In this document: positions 25,248-34,452 of the stretch, in pieces
Layout: every line of letters starts with the position of its first letter
Position numbering within the stretch: the first letter of the stretch is position 1
Assembly (NCBI GenBank): GCA_016892645.1
Contig: JAFEMX010000005.1
Span: 1-64,000 of the forward strand
Length of the DNA stretch: 64,000 nt
DNA from: Micrococcaceae bacterium RIT 802
GTDB lineage: Bacteria > Actinomycetota > Actinomycetes > Actinomycetales > Micrococcaceae
Reading direction: 5' to 3'
Notes under the pieces: model-generated
Seen by the model: the letters and a program-made list of their open reading frames with translations, nothing else
The model's database searches: none
What the model was told of the DNA's origin: nothing
Program-made: the position numbers and the translations under genes

Positions 25248-26419
25248 GGATCACCGGAGAGTCCGAACGCGGCGGCAGCCCTCGTCGGGGCGGGACGGGA
25301 CGACGGCGGCGCGTTGCCGGTGTCGGGGCCCTCGCCCTGCTCGTGGCCGCCGCCACCGCCACCATCTGGGTGCCGTCGCCGTCGGCCCCGGCCGCTGCTG
25401 CCCCGGGGCCCGGCACCCCGGCCGAGGGGCTGCGGCTGGGCTACTTCGCCAACGCCACCCACGCCCCGGCCCTGGTCGGGCTGCAGAAGGGCTACCTCAA
25501 GGACCGACTCGCGGCCGACGGGACCACGCTGTCCACCCAGGTCTTCAACGCCGGGCCGGCGGCCGTCGAAGCGCTGAACGCCGGCGCCATCGACGCAGCC
25601 TACCTCGGCCCGAACCCCGCCATCAGCTCCTTCGCCGCCAGCGGCGGCCGGTCGCTGGTCGTCGTCGCGGGGGCGACGTCCGGCGGCGCCCAGCTGGTGG
25701 TCCGCCACGGCATCGACTCCCCGGCCGACCTGCGCGGCACCACCCTGGCCAGCCCGCAGCTCGGCGGCACCCAGGACGTGGCCCTGCGCGGCTGGCTCAC
25801 CGACCAAGGGTACGCCGTGGACACCGACGGCGGGGGAGACGTCGCCATCAACCCGACCGGGAACGCCCAGACCCTCGACCTGTTCGCCGCCGGACGGATC
25901 GACGGGGCCTGGCTGCCCGAGCCCTGGGCCTCCCGGCTCGTGCTCGAGGCCGGCGCGCAGGTCCTCGTCGACGAACGCGACCTCTGGGACGGCAGCCTCG
26001 CCGGGACCGCGGGGCAGTTCCCCACGACCATCCTCGTGGTCGACGCCGACTACGCCGCCGAGCACCGGCAGACCGTCAAGGACCTGGTCGCCGGGCACGC
26101 CGACGCCGTCACCTGGCTCAACGACGCCGGCCAGGGCCAGAAGCTCGACACCATCAACGCCGGACTCGAGGAATCCGCCGGCGCGGAACTGCCCCGCAAG
26201 GTCCTGGCCCGGGCCCTGAAGACCACCGAGTTCACCACCGACCCCCTGGCCGGGGACTTCGAAAAACTGCTCGAGGACGGTGTGGCGGCCGGCACCACCG
26301 AACCCGCCGACCTCACCGGGCTGTTCGACCTGGACGCCCTGAACTCGCTGCCGGGCACCCACGTCGACGACGCCGGCCTCGGAACGTCAACCGCCACCCC
26401 GAACGGAGGAGCACAGTGA
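25244..26419 (+). CDS. Substrate-binding protein of NitT/SsuA-type ABC importer
   Basis: 391 residues with an Arg-rich N-terminus, a hydrophobic signal (GVGALALLVAAATATIWV, ~25-42) and an AxA-type site; there is no lipobox Cys. It may be released or held by an uncleaved anchor. The mature part has the SsuA/TauA layout: LRLGYFANATHAPALVG, EALNAGAIDAAYLGPNPAISSF, GTTLASPQLGGTQDVALR, DGAWLPEPWAS. The family binds sulfonates, nitrate or taurine. Translationally coupled inside the cys operon and without a monooxygenase gene nearby, so sulfate or another inorganic sulfur anion is a real possibility. Confidence 0.9.
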   Translation: MRITGESERGGSPRRGGTGRRRRVAGVGALALLVAAATATIWVPSPSAPAAAAPGPGTPAEGLRLGYFANATHAPALVGLQKGYLKDRLAADGTTLSTQVFNAGPAAVEALNAGAIDAAYLGPNPAISSFAASGGRSLVVVAGATSGGAQLVVRHGIDSPADLRGTTLASPQLGGTQDVALRGWLTDQGYAVDTDGGGDVAINPTGNAQTLDLFAAGRIDGAWLPEPWASRLVLEAGAQVLVDERDLWDGSLAGTAGQFPTTILVVDADYAAEHRQTVKDLVAGHADAVTWLNDAGQGQKLDTINAGLEESAGAELPRKVLARALKTTEFTTDPLAGDFEKLLEDGVAAGTTEPADLTGLFDLDALNSLPGTHVDDAGLGTSTATPNGGAQ

Positions 26420-27165
26420 CCACCACCACCGCACCGGAAGCGCCCAGCGTCCTGATCGAGAACCTGGCCAAGGCGTACCCCGGCGGCCCCACCGTGCTCG
26501 AGGGCATCACCACCAGCATCGCCCGCGGAGAATTCGTCTGCATCCTCGGCGCCTCGGGCTGCGGGAAATCCACCCTGCTCAACGTGCTCGCCCAACTCGA
26601 ACCGCCCACCACCGGCGCCATCGAGGTGCCCGACGACGGTGCCGCCTTCATGTTCCAGGAGGCCTCGCTGCTGCCCTGGCTCACCGCCCGCGGCAACGTC
26701 GAACTGGCCCTGCGGCTGCGCGGCGTCCCCGCCCGGGAGCGGCGGCAAGCGGCCACCGAGCTGCTGCACCTGGTCCACCTCGGCGAAGCCGGCGGCAAGC
26801 GCCCGCACCAGCTGTCCGGGGGCATGCGCCAGCGCACCGCCCTGGCCCGGGCGCTGGCCCAGGACCGCGAATTGCTGCTCATGGACGAACCCTTCGGCGC
26901 GCTGGACGCCATCACCCGCGACTTGCTGCACGACGAGCTCGAACGCGTGTGGAAGGCCACGGGCCGGACCATCGTCTTCGTCACGCACAACGTCCGCGAG
27001 GCGGTCCGCCTCGGCCAGCGGGTGCTGCTGCTCTCCTCCCGGCCGGGACGGATCGTCGAGCAGTGGCAGGTCACCGATTCCATCCGCAACGACGCCGCGG
27101 CGGCCGCCGCCCTGACCCGCGACATCACCGACCGGCTACGCCAGGAGATCAGCCACCATGCCTAG
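26416..27165 (+). CDS. ABC importer ATPase (SsuB/TauB type)
   Basis: 249-residue nucleotide-binding subunit. Walker A GASGCGKST (~44-52), Q-loop FMFQEASLLPW, signature LSGGMRQR, Walker B LLLMDEPFGALD, H-loop VTHN. GTG 26416 overlaps the previous stop, with GGAGGA 5-10 bases upstream. Partner of the binding protein before and the permease after it. Confidence 0.95.
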   Translation: MTTTTAPEAPSVLIENLAKAYPGGPTVLEGITTSIARGEFVCILGASGCGKSTLLNVLAQLEPPTTGAIEVPDDGAAFMFQEASLLPWLTARGNVELALRLRGVPARERRQAATELLHLVHLGEAGGKRPHQLSGGMRQRTALARALAQDRELLLMDEPFGALDAITRDLLHDELERVWKATGRTIVFVTHNVREAVRLGQRVLLLSSRPGRIVEQWQVTDSIRNDAAAAAALTRDITDRLRQEISHHA

Positions 27166-28075
27166 CAACCCCACGCTGCTGGACGACCAGCCCGCCACCG
27201 GGGCACCGCCGTCGTCCCCCTCGGCCACCACCATCGGGGACCTCGAGGCGGGACTGGACCGGCTCCAGTCCCAGGGCCCGCCCGCCCGCCGCGACCTGGT
27301 GCGCTCCCTGCTGCCCGTGGCGGCCGTCGTCGCCCTGCTATGCGTGTGGCAGATTCTCTCGTGGGCCGGGCTCAAGCGCTCCGACCTGCTGCCCGGACCG
27401 CTCACCGTCGCCGCCTCCCTGGCCGACGCGTTCGCCGACGGGACCCTGCAGCGGGCCGTCGCCACGTCCCTGCTGCGCGGGGTGAGCGGTTTCGCCATCG
27501 CCATCCTCATCGCCACTCCGCTGGCCCTGCTGCTGGCCCAGGTGCGGACCCTGCGGGCCGCGCTCGGCCCGCTGGTCTCCGGGCTCCAGGTGCTGCCCTC
27601 GGTGGCGTGGGTGCCGGCGGCGATCATCTGGTTCGGGCTCACGGACGCGACGGTCTACTTCGTGGTCCTCATGGGAGCGACGCCGTCGATCGTCAACGGC
27701 CTGCTCTCGGGCATCGACCAGATCCCGCCGCAGTACCGTTCCGTCGGCACCGTCCTGGGCGCCACCCGCCTACAGCACACACTGCTGATCACCCTGCCCG
27801 CGGCGCTACCGGCCTACCTCGGCGGGCTCAAGCAGGGCTGGGCGTTCTCCTGGCGCTCGCTCATGGCCGCCGAGATCATCGCCGTCGGCGGGAGTATCGG
27901 CTTCGGCCTGGGCTCGATGCTCCAACAAGGCCGCGACCTGTCCAGCATGCCCCTGGTCATGGCAGCGATCCTGGCGATCCTCGTCGTCGGCATCGTCATC
28001 GAACTGCTCGTCTTCTCACCCCTGGAACGCCGTCTGCTGCGTCGGCGCGGCCTGCTCACCCAAGGAGCGTCATGA
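27158..28075 (+). CDS. ABC importer permease (SsuC/TauC type)
   Basis: 305-residue inner-membrane permease with about six transmembrane helices (first at ~50-68) and the EAA-type coupling loop (GATRLQHTLLITLPAALPAYLGGL). The N-terminal ~45 residues are polar and cytoplasmic. It overlaps the ATPase gene by 8 bases and the CysG-like gene by 3 (ATGA). Confidence 0.94.
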   Translation: MPSNPTLLDDQPATGAPPSSPSATTIGDLEAGLDRLQSQGPPARRDLVRSLLPVAAVVALLCVWQILSWAGLKRSDLLPGPLTVAASLADAFADGTLQRAVATSLLRGVSGFAIAILIATPLALLLAQVRTLRAALGPLVSGLQVLPSVAWVPAAIIWFGLTDATVYFVVLMGATPSIVNGLLSGIDQIPPQYRSVGTVLGATRLQHTLLITLPAALPAYLGGLKQGWAFSWRSLMAAEIIAVGGSIGFGLGSMLQQGRDLSSMPLVMAAILAILVVGIVIELLVFSPLERRLLRRRGLLTQGAS

Positions 28076-29325
28076 TCGACCTGTACCCCACCTCCCTGCG
28101 GCTGCTGGGACGCCGCGTCCTCGTCGTCGGCGGGGGAGCGGTTTCCGAACGCCGCACCCGTGCCCTGCTCGACGCCGGTGCCCGGGTCACGCTCGTCGCC
28201 CCCGAAGCGGTTGAGGGCCTCAGTTCGCTCGCCGCAGCGGGCCTCATCGACTGGCAGCGGCGCGGCTACCGCGACGGCGATCTCCACGGCATCTGGTTCG
28301 CCCACACCGCCACCGGCGACCCGGCCACCGACGCCCGCGTGGCCGCCGACGCCGAGGAGGTCCGCGTCTGGTGCGTCAACGCCGGGGACCACCTGGCCTC
28401 CAGCGCGTGGACGCCCGCCGTGGCACGCATCGACGACGTCGTCGTCTCCGTCAACGCCGGTGGCGACCCGCGCCGGGCTTCGGCCATCCGCAATGCCATC
28501 CGCGTCGACGCCCAATCCGGCAGGCTGCCGTGGCGCCGCCACCGCGACCGCCCCGACCCGAAGGCCACCGGCCGGGCGGCGGGCCGGGTTGCCCTCGTCG
28601 GGGGTGGCCCGGGCGACGCCGGACTGATCACCCTGCGGGGCCGGCAGCTGCTGGCCGAGGCCGATGTCGTGGTTGCCGACCGGCTGGGACCGCGCTCACT
28701 GCTGGGCGAGCTCGCCCCCGGCGTCCGGGTCATCGAGGTCGGCAAGGCCCCGGGCGCACACACGGCCACCCAGGAGCAGATCAACCAGGTGCTCGTGGAC
28801 GAGGCGGTCGTCGGGCACCTGGTCGTCCGGCTCAAAGGCGGCGACCCCTTCGTCTTCGGCCGCGGCGGCGAGGAAGCCCAGTACTGCCGGAGTCGAGGCA
28901 TTGACGTCGAAATCGTCCCCGGCGTGACCAGCGCGCTCTCGGTGCCGGCCGCCGCCGGCATCCCGGTCACCCACCGTGGCGTGGCCGCCGGCTTCAGCGT
29001 CGCCACCGGGCACGCCGAGCTGGGCGAACTGCCCGCCCGGCCCGACCACACCATCATCCTGCTCATGGGGGTCGGCCGCCTCGCCGAGTCCGTGGCCACC
29101 CTGCTGGGTCGCGGCCTGGCGGGGGAAACCCCCGTGGCCATCATCGAAAGCGGCTGGACGCCCGAGCAGCGGGTCACCATCGGCACCCTGGAGACCATCA
29201 CCGCCCAGGCCGCCGACCGCCGCGTGGGCAACCCCGCGGTCATCGTGATCGGCGATGTCGTGCGCCTGAGCACCTATGCCGCCCCGGCACCCGTCCTGCC
29301 CGAACCCGCCACGGCCGGCCGCTGA
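28072..29325 (+). CDS. Bifunctional siroheme-synthesis protein: precorrin-2 dehydrogenase domain + uroporphyrinogen-III methyltransferase
   Basis: N-domain (1-~155): LYPTSLRLLGRRVLVVGGGAVSERR is the NAD-binding Rossmann motif of precorrin-2 dehydrogenase. C-domain (from ~172): VALVGGGPGDAGLITLRG, VVADRLG, RLKGGDPFVFGRGGEE and PGVTSALSVPAAAGIPVTHRG are the SUMT signatures, covering SAM-dependent methylation to precorrin-2. At 417 residues it is ~40 shorter than E. coli CysG; the shortfall is in the N-domain, where CysG's dimer/chelatase part would be. The last step is therefore probably done by the CbiX-type protein at 19623. ATG 28072 follows AAGGAG. Confidence 0.92.
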   Translation: MIDLYPTSLRLLGRRVLVVGGGAVSERRTRALLDAGARVTLVAPEAVEGLSSLAAAGLIDWQRRGYRDGDLHGIWFAHTATGDPATDARVAADAEEVRVWCVNAGDHLASSAWTPAVARIDDVVVSVNAGGDPRRASAIRNAIRVDAQSGRLPWRRHRDRPDPKATGRAAGRVALVGGGPGDAGLITLRGRQLLAEADVVVADRLGPRSLLGELAPGVRVIEVGKAPGAHTATQEQINQVLVDEAVVGHLVVRLKGGDPFVFGRGGEEAQYCRSRGIDVEIVPGVTSALSVPAAAGIPVTHRGVAAGFSVATGHAELGELPARPDHTIILLMGVGRLAESVATLLGRGLAGETPVAIIESGWTPEQRVTIGTLETITAQAADRRVGNPAVIVIGDVVRLSTYAAPAPVLPEPATAGR

Positions 29326-29369
29326 CGGCCGCCGCCCCCTGCCCACCACCAGCACAACCAGGAGCCCCC

Positions 29370-30875
29370 ATGACCGGAGCAACGACCACCGACCACACGC
29401 CCATCCCGGCGCGGCTGCGCGAACGCGCCCTGCGCGTGGCCATCATCGGCGCCGGACCGGCAGGCGTCTACGCCGCCGACCTGCTGACCAAGAGCTCACC
29501 CGTCGCCTCGGGCGCCCTCGCCGTGTCGATCGACCTCTTCGACCGCTATCCGGCGCCCTACGGTCTGATCCGCTACGGCGTCGCCCCGGACCATCCGCGC
29601 ATCAAGGGGATCGTCAAGGCCCTGCACAAGGTCCTGGACCGAGGCGACATCCGCTTCTTCGGGAACGTCGAGTACGGTACCGACCTGACCCTGGAAACCC
29701 TGCGTCTACACTATGATGCGGTCATCTTCGCCACCGGTGCCATCAAGGACGCCGACCTGAACATCCCCGGCATCGAGCTCGACGGCTCCCATGGGGCCGC
29801 CGACTTCGTCTCCTGGTACGACGGGCACCCCGACGTGCCACGCGAATGGCCGCTGGAGGCGAAGGAGATCGCCGTCATCGGCAACGGCAACGTCGCCCTG
29901 GACGTCGCCCGCGTGCTCTCCAAGCACGCCGAGGACCTGCTGGTCACCGAGATCCCCGACAACGTCCATGCCGGTCTGGCAGCGTCGCCGGTCACCGACG
30001 TGCACATCTTTGGCCGCCGCGGCCCGGCCCAGGTGAAGTTCACCCCGCTGGAATTGCGCGAGCTGAGCCATTCGCGCGACGTCGACATCGTGCTCTACCC
30101 GGAGGACTTCGAGTTCGACGCCGCCTCCGACGAGGCCATCAAGACCAACAACCAGGCCAAGACCATGGTCAACACGCTGACCAACTGGCTCGTCGGGCAG
30201 GAGGACCGCGAGGAGCAGGAGGAGGCCGGCACCCGCACCCCTGCCTCGCGCCGCCTGCACCTGCACTTCCTGCACACCCCGGTGGAGATCACCGGTGACG
30301 ACGGGAAGGTGGAGGGGATCCGCTTTGAACGCCAGGAACTCGACGGGACCGGCAACGTGCGCGGCACCGGCGAGATCGTGGACTACCCGGTCCAGGCCGT
30401 CTACCGCGCGGTCGGCTACTTCGGTTCCGCCCTGCCCGGGCTGGCCTACGACGGCCGCACCGGCGTCGTCCCCAACACCGGGGGCCGGGTGCTCGATGAC
30501 GACAACGAGCACATCCCGGGCCTCTACGCCGCGGGGTGGATCAAGCGCGGGCCGGTCGGGCTCATCGGGCACACCAAGGGCGATGCACTCGAGACGATCA
30601 CCCTGCTGCTCGAGGACCTGGATGCCCTGCCGCCAACGGCCCAACCCGGGCCGGATGCCATCCCGGCGCTGCTCGCTGACCGGGGCGTCGACTACACCGA
30701 TTGGGACGGCTGGATCGCCCTCGACGCGCACGAACGCTCCCTCGGCGAGGCCGCGGGCACCATCGAGACCGCCGCGGGGCCGATCACGCGTGAACGCATC
30801 AAGGTGGTCGAGCGCGAGGAGATGGTGGAGGCCGCCGTCGGCGGCGGGAAGGCCAGCGCCGGCATCCGGGCCTGA
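29370..30875 (+). CDS. Ferredoxin/adrenodoxin-type NADP+ reductase (FprA-like)
   Basis: FAD-containing reductase of the adrenodoxin-reductase type, moving electrons between NADPH and ferredoxin. 501 residues: the FAD motif GAGPAG is at 27-32, FDRYPAPYGLIRYGVAPDHP is the family signature, the NADP motif is VIGNGNVALDVARVL, and GWIKRGPVGLIGHTK lies near the C-terminus. AGGAG lies 5-9 bases before ATG 29370. As the last gene of the sulfur cluster, it can supply the reduced ferredoxin that sulfite reductase needs. Confidence 0.95.
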   Translation: MTGATTTDHTPIPARLRERALRVAIIGAGPAGVYAADLLTKSSPVASGALAVSIDLFDRYPAPYGLIRYGVAPDHPRIKGIVKALHKVLDRGDIRFFGNVEYGTDLTLETLRLHYDAVIFATGAIKDADLNIPGIELDGSHGAADFVSWYDGHPDVPREWPLEAKEIAVIGNGNVALDVARVLSKHAEDLLVTEIPDNVHAGLAASPVTDVHIFGRRGPAQVKFTPLELRELSHSRDVDIVLYPEDFEFDAASDEAIKTNNQAKTMVNTLTNWLVGQEDREEQEEAGTRTPASRRLHLHFLHTPVEITGDDGKVEGIRFERQELDGTGNVRGTGEIVDYPVQAVYRAVGYFGSALPGLAYDGRTGVVPNTGGRVLDDDNEHIPGLYAAGWIKRGPVGLIGHTKGDALETITLLLEDLDALPPTAQPGPDAIPALLADRGVDYTDWDGWIALDAHERSLGEAAGTIETAAGPITRERIKVVEREEMVEAAVGGGKASAGIRA

Positions 30876-30920
30876 GCGGACCGCGGGTCGGCGGCCTGAC
30901 CGGCCGGCGGCTCGCGGTGT

Positions 30921-31757
30921 TCACGCCGTTGCTTCGTCCGGAAGGTCGCCGCGCAACCAGCTGATGTACCGGGCCAGGCTGCTCTCCACGATCGGCTTCG
31001 CCCCGGCCGCGATGAGGGCGAAGGCGTTGTAGAGCCTGTCGTACTCCCAGGGGGCGGTCTCCTCCAGGATGCGACGGATGGCCCGTTCGGGCAGGGGGAT
31101 GTTGTTCACGTAGCTGCGCATCGCATTCACAGAGGTCCGGTCGGCGCCGATCTGAATCGTGTCGCCGGTCAAGAGCGCGCCGCGACCGTGGGCACCCGCC
31201 GCCCAGTGGGCGACCGAGCTGCCCGCGAAGTGGCCGCCGCACTGGATGAAGGTCAGGCCCGGGAGGACTTCGAGTCGCCCGGACCACAGTTCGATCACCG
31301 GGTCCGGCCGACGGATCCACGCCCGGTCGGCGGAGGCGACGAACACGGGGGCCTTGCCGAACGCGTGGCTCCATTGGATGGAGGCCCCGGTCAGGTGCGG
31401 ATGGCTGGCCGAGATCACCGCCACGCCACCCAGCTCCCGGATCGCCTCGATGGCCGAATCGTCGATATATCCCGGCGGCTCCCAGAGCAGGTTGCCCGCC
31501 GGGGTGGAGACGAGCAGCCCGCGTTGCCCGATGGCGAATTTCGGGACCACTTCCAGGCCCTGCAACCCGGGCTCCAGCTCCGCGATCCGCAGGCGGTGGC
31601 CCCGTTCGGCGAGCTCGTGCTGGGCGGTCCACTGCTGGCCGGAGGCGGGCACCCATTGCCGCTCGTCCTCGCAAATGGCGCAGAAGGTCGGCGGACACGG
31701 GGTGTCGGGGTATTCAATGCCGCAGGTGGCGCAACTCCAGAGGGTCATGTCTGCCAT
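30921..31757 (-). CDS. MBL-fold hydrolase with N-terminal zinc ribbon
   Basis: 278 residues. The N-terminus (8-30) has a rubredoxin/zinc-ribbon-like CATC...CAIC arrangement (Cys9, 12, 26, 29, extra Cys21). The rest resembles a metallo-beta-lactamase fold: SASHPHLTG is a reduced HxHxD-type site (only HPH is seen), QCGGHFAGSS supplies a further His, and GDTIQIGADRTSV supplies the bridging Asp. The incomplete HxHxDH motif leaves the metal site and catalysis uncertain. Start ATG 31757 (or ATG 31748); SD weak (GAGA). It converges with fpr and is divergent from the sugar operon. Function unknown. Confidence 0.8.
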   Translation of the reverse strand: MADMTLWSCATCGIEYPDTPCPPTFCAICEDERQWVPASGQQWTAQHELAERGHRLRIAELEPGLQGLEVVPKFAIGQRGLLVSTPAGNLLWEPPGYIDDSAIEAIRELGGVAVISASHPHLTGASIQWSHAFGKAPVFVASADRAWIRRPDPVIELWSGRLEVLPGLTFIQCGGHFAGSSVAHWAAGAHGRGALLTGDTIQIGADRTSVNAMRSYVNNIPLPERAIRRILEETAPWEYDRLYNAFALIAAGAKPIVESSLARYISWLRGDLPDEATA

Positions 31758-31872
31758 TCTCGGTGCGGCCCCATGCCCCGGGTCAAGGGCAGTCGGGCCT
31801 GGGGCAGACGCCCCGTCGTTCGGCCACCGTCGGCGGTAAACATTCAGCATAGATTTCACGCCAAGGGTTGTC

Positions 31873-31902
31873 TTGATCACATTCCGGCAGTATGCCTATG
31901 TC
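31873..31902 (+). promoter_or_regulatory. Promoter candidate for the sugar importer operon
   Basis: TTGATC (31873-31878) and TATGTC (31897-31902), spacer 18, giving a ~50-base leader before ATG 31961. The rest of the 203-base divergent gap shows no clear operator. Confidence 0.35.
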
Positions 31903-31960
31903 ATGCCACTCGTCTGGGGGGAGCGGCCCACATGATCCATTCGGATGAGGAGACTTCGGC

Positions 31961-33241
31961 ATGCGCTACGGAAAACGATTGGGACCGCTGGCGGCGGCGG
32001 GGGTACTGACCCTGGCCCTGGCATCGTGCAGCGGGGGCGGAAGCACGAATGCGGGAGGGGCCAGCGGCCCCGCCTCGGAGAACCTGGACGGTCACGGACC
32101 CATCACGTATGTCCAGGGCAAGGACAACTCCAATGTCGTCCGGCCCCTGGTCAAGAAGTGGAACGCAGCACATCCGGACGAGAAGGTGACGTTCAAGGAG
32201 CAGACCGACCAGGCCGACCAGCAGCACGATGACCTGGTGCAGAACTTCCAGGCCAAGAACTCCGAGTACGACGTCGTGGACGTTGACGTGATCTGGACCG
32301 CCGAGTTCGCCGCCAAGGGATGGTTGCAGCCGCTGAAGGACTCCATGGCCATCGACACGTCGGCCATGCTGGAGCCGACGGTCAAGAGCGGCACCTACAA
32401 CGGCACCCTCTACGCCGCCCCGCAGACCAGCGACGGTGGAATCCTGTACTACCGCAAGGACCTGGTCAAGACACCACCCAAGACGTGGGACGAGATGATG
32501 GGCATGTGCTCCATCGCCAAGAAGAACGACATGGGATGCTACGCCGGCCAGTTCGCCAAGTACGAGGGACTCACCGTCAACACCGCCGAGGCGATCAACT
32601 CCGCGGGCGGAAGCATCCTCGGTGACGACGGCAAACCGACCTTGGACACGCCCGAGGCAAAGGCCGGGTTGGAGAACCTGGTCAAGGCCTACCAGGACGG
32701 CAACATCCCGAAACAGGCCATCACCTACCAGGAGGAACAGGGACGCCAGGCCTTCGAGGCCGGCAACCTGTTGTTCCTGCGGAACTGGCCCTACGTCTAC
32801 AACCTGGCCAAGACCGACGCCTCGTCCAAGGTCAAGGACAAGTTCGGGCTGGCTCCGCTGCCCGGCAAGGACGGACCCGGTGCCTCGTCGCTGGGCGGGC
32901 ACAACATCGCCGTCAGCGTCTACTCCAAGAACAAGGCCACGGCCCATGACTTCGTCGAGTTCATGACCAGTGCCGAAACGGAGAAGTTCTACGCGACCCA
33001 GGGATCGCTCGCACCGGTCCTCACCGACCTGTACGACGACCAGGAACTGGTCAAGCAACTGCCGTACCTGCCGGTGCTGAAGACCTCGATCGCCAACGCC
33101 GTACCGCGGCCGGTGACCCCGTTCTACCCGGCGGTCACCAAGGCCATCCAGGAAAACGCCTACGCGGCCATCAAGGGTGACAAGACCGTCGACCAGGCCC
33201 TGCAGGACATGGCGGACGCCATCAGTTCGGCCGGCGCCTAG
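31961..33241 (+). CDS. Carbohydrate ABC importer, substrate-binding lipoprotein
   Basis: 426-residue extracytoplasmic solute-binding protein (family 1). Signal peptide with lipobox LALASC, lipid-attached Cys23, then a Gly/Ser linker. The mature protein has ITYVQGKDNSNVVRPLVKKWN, YDVVDVDVIWTAEFAAKGWL, and NWPYVYNLAKTD, as in trehalose/maltose-type binding proteins (ThuE/LpqY-like). GAGGAG lies ~9 bases before ATG 31961. First gene of a four-gene operon with two permeases but no ATPase, so it probably shares a MsmK/UgpC-type ATPase encoded elsewhere. The sugar is inferred only from general similarity. Confidence 0.92.
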   Translation: MRYGKRLGPLAAAGVLTLALASCSGGGSTNAGGASGPASENLDGHGPITYVQGKDNSNVVRPLVKKWNAAHPDEKVTFKEQTDQADQQHDDLVQNFQAKNSEYDVVDVDVIWTAEFAAKGWLQPLKDSMAIDTSAMLEPTVKSGTYNGTLYAAPQTSDGGILYYRKDLVKTPPKTWDEMMGMCSIAKKNDMGCYAGQFAKYEGLTVNTAEAINSAGGSILGDDGKPTLDTPEAKAGLENLVKAYQDGNIPKQAITYQEEQGRQAFEAGNLLFLRNWPYVYNLAKTDASSKVKDKFGLAPLPGKDGPGASSLGGHNIAVSVYSKNKATAHDFVEFMTSAETEKFYATQGSLAPVLTDLYDDQELVKQLPYLPVLKTSIANAVPRPVTPFYPAVTKAIQENAYAAIKGDKTVDQALQDMADAISSAGA

Positions 33242-33255
33242 CCCGCGGGACACCT

Positions 33256-33283
33256 CCGGGGCCGGGCCCACACCCGGCCCCGG
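33256..33283 (+). repeat. GC-rich intra-operon hairpin
   Basis: CCGGGGCCGGG (33256-33266) pairs with CCCGGCCCCGG (33273-33283), 11 bp with a 6-base loop. It comes directly after the binding-protein gene and has no T run. Such hairpins commonly protect the upstream message so that more binding protein than permease is made. Confidence 0.6.
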
Positions 33284-33381
33284 GACCTTACCTGCGAACG
33301 GTTGCGGCACCGACGGCACCTCCCCGAAAGGGCAAGCGCCGCCGCCGCCCCTGCCGTCCGCCCAGGCTGAAAGGACTTGAG

Positions 33382-34452
33382 ATGGCAACCGAGGCAGCGG
33401 GACGGACACGGAGCCGCGGCAGGAAACAACCACCGGGGGCACCGCCACCACAACGCCCCGCGGGATCGGGCCGGGAAACCGCGGCGCCGGAACCGTCCGA
33501 CCGCCGTGCGAAGAGCCAAGGCAAGTGGGCCACGTGGCTGATCCTGCCCAGCCTGATCCTGCTGGCGTGCGTCATCGTGTACCCGGTCATCAGCGCCATC
33601 GCGCTCTCGCTGCAGAAGGACCAGGGGCTGGACCCCGCCACCGGGATGTTCGTCGCCGGTGGCTTCGCGGGGCTGGGCAACTACATCGGCTGGCTGATGC
33701 AGCAGTGCCCGGCCATCGGTGGTGGGACGGTCTCCTGCGCCCCCGGCACGCTCGGTGCCCAGTTCTGGAGCGCCACCTACAACACGTTCTTCTTCACCGT
33801 CATCACCGTCGCCATCGAAACGGTCATGGGATTCTGGATGGCCATGATCATGGCGCGCACCTTCCGCGGACGGGGCCTGGTCCGGGCGGCAGTACTCGTC
33901 CCGTGGGCCATCCCGACGGCAGTCACCGCGAAGCTGTGGTTCTTCATCTTCGCCTACGAGGGCATCGCCAACAGCCTCTTCAACGCCAACATCCTGTGGA
34001 CCGGCAGCGAGGGCCCGGCCCGCACCGCGGTCATCATCGCCGACGTGTGGAAGACCACTCCGTTCATGGCCCTGCTGATCCTGGCCGGCCTGCAGCTGAT
34101 CCCCAACGACGTCTACGAGGCGGCCAAGATGGACGGCGCCACCGCCTGGCAGCGCTTCACCCAGATCACGCTGCCCTTGGTGAAACCGGCGTTGATGGTG
34201 GCCATCCTGTTCCGTGTCCTGGACGCGCTGCGGATGTTCGATCTGCCCTACATCCTCACCGGCGGCGCCAACGGAACCACCACGCTGTCCATCCTCGTCG
34301 TCGACCAGATCCGCCAGGGCTTCAACGCCGCGGCCGCACTCTCGACGATCACCTTCATCATCATCTTCATCGTGGCGTTCATCTTCGTGCGCTTCCTCGG
34401 CGCGAACGTCGTGCAGAACACCAACATCGTGGACACGAAGGAGAAGTCATGA
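33382..34452 (+). CDS. Carbohydrate ABC importer permease (MalF type)
   Basis: 356 residues. A ~48-residue Arg/Pro/Gly-rich cytoplasmic N-terminus, then six or so transmembrane helices. The EAA loop EAAKMDGATAWQRFTQITLP couples to the ATPase. AAAGGA lies 8 bases before ATG 33382. Overlaps the next permease by ATGA. Confidence 0.95.
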   Translation: MATEAAGRTRSRGRKQPPGAPPPQRPAGSGRETAAPEPSDRRAKSQGKWATWLILPSLILLACVIVYPVISAIALSLQKDQGLDPATGMFVAGGFAGLGNYIGWLMQQCPAIGGGTVSCAPGTLGAQFWSATYNTFFFTVITVAIETVMGFWMAMIMARTFRGRGLVRAAVLVPWAIPTAVTAKLWFFIFAYEGIANSLFNANILWTGSEGPARTAVIIADVWKTTPFMALLILAGLQLIPNDVYEAAKMDGATAWQRFTQITLPLVKPALMVAILFRVLDALRMFDLPYILTGGANGTTTLSILVVDQIRQGFNAAAALSTITFIIIFIVAFIFVRFLGANVVQNTNIVDTKEKS

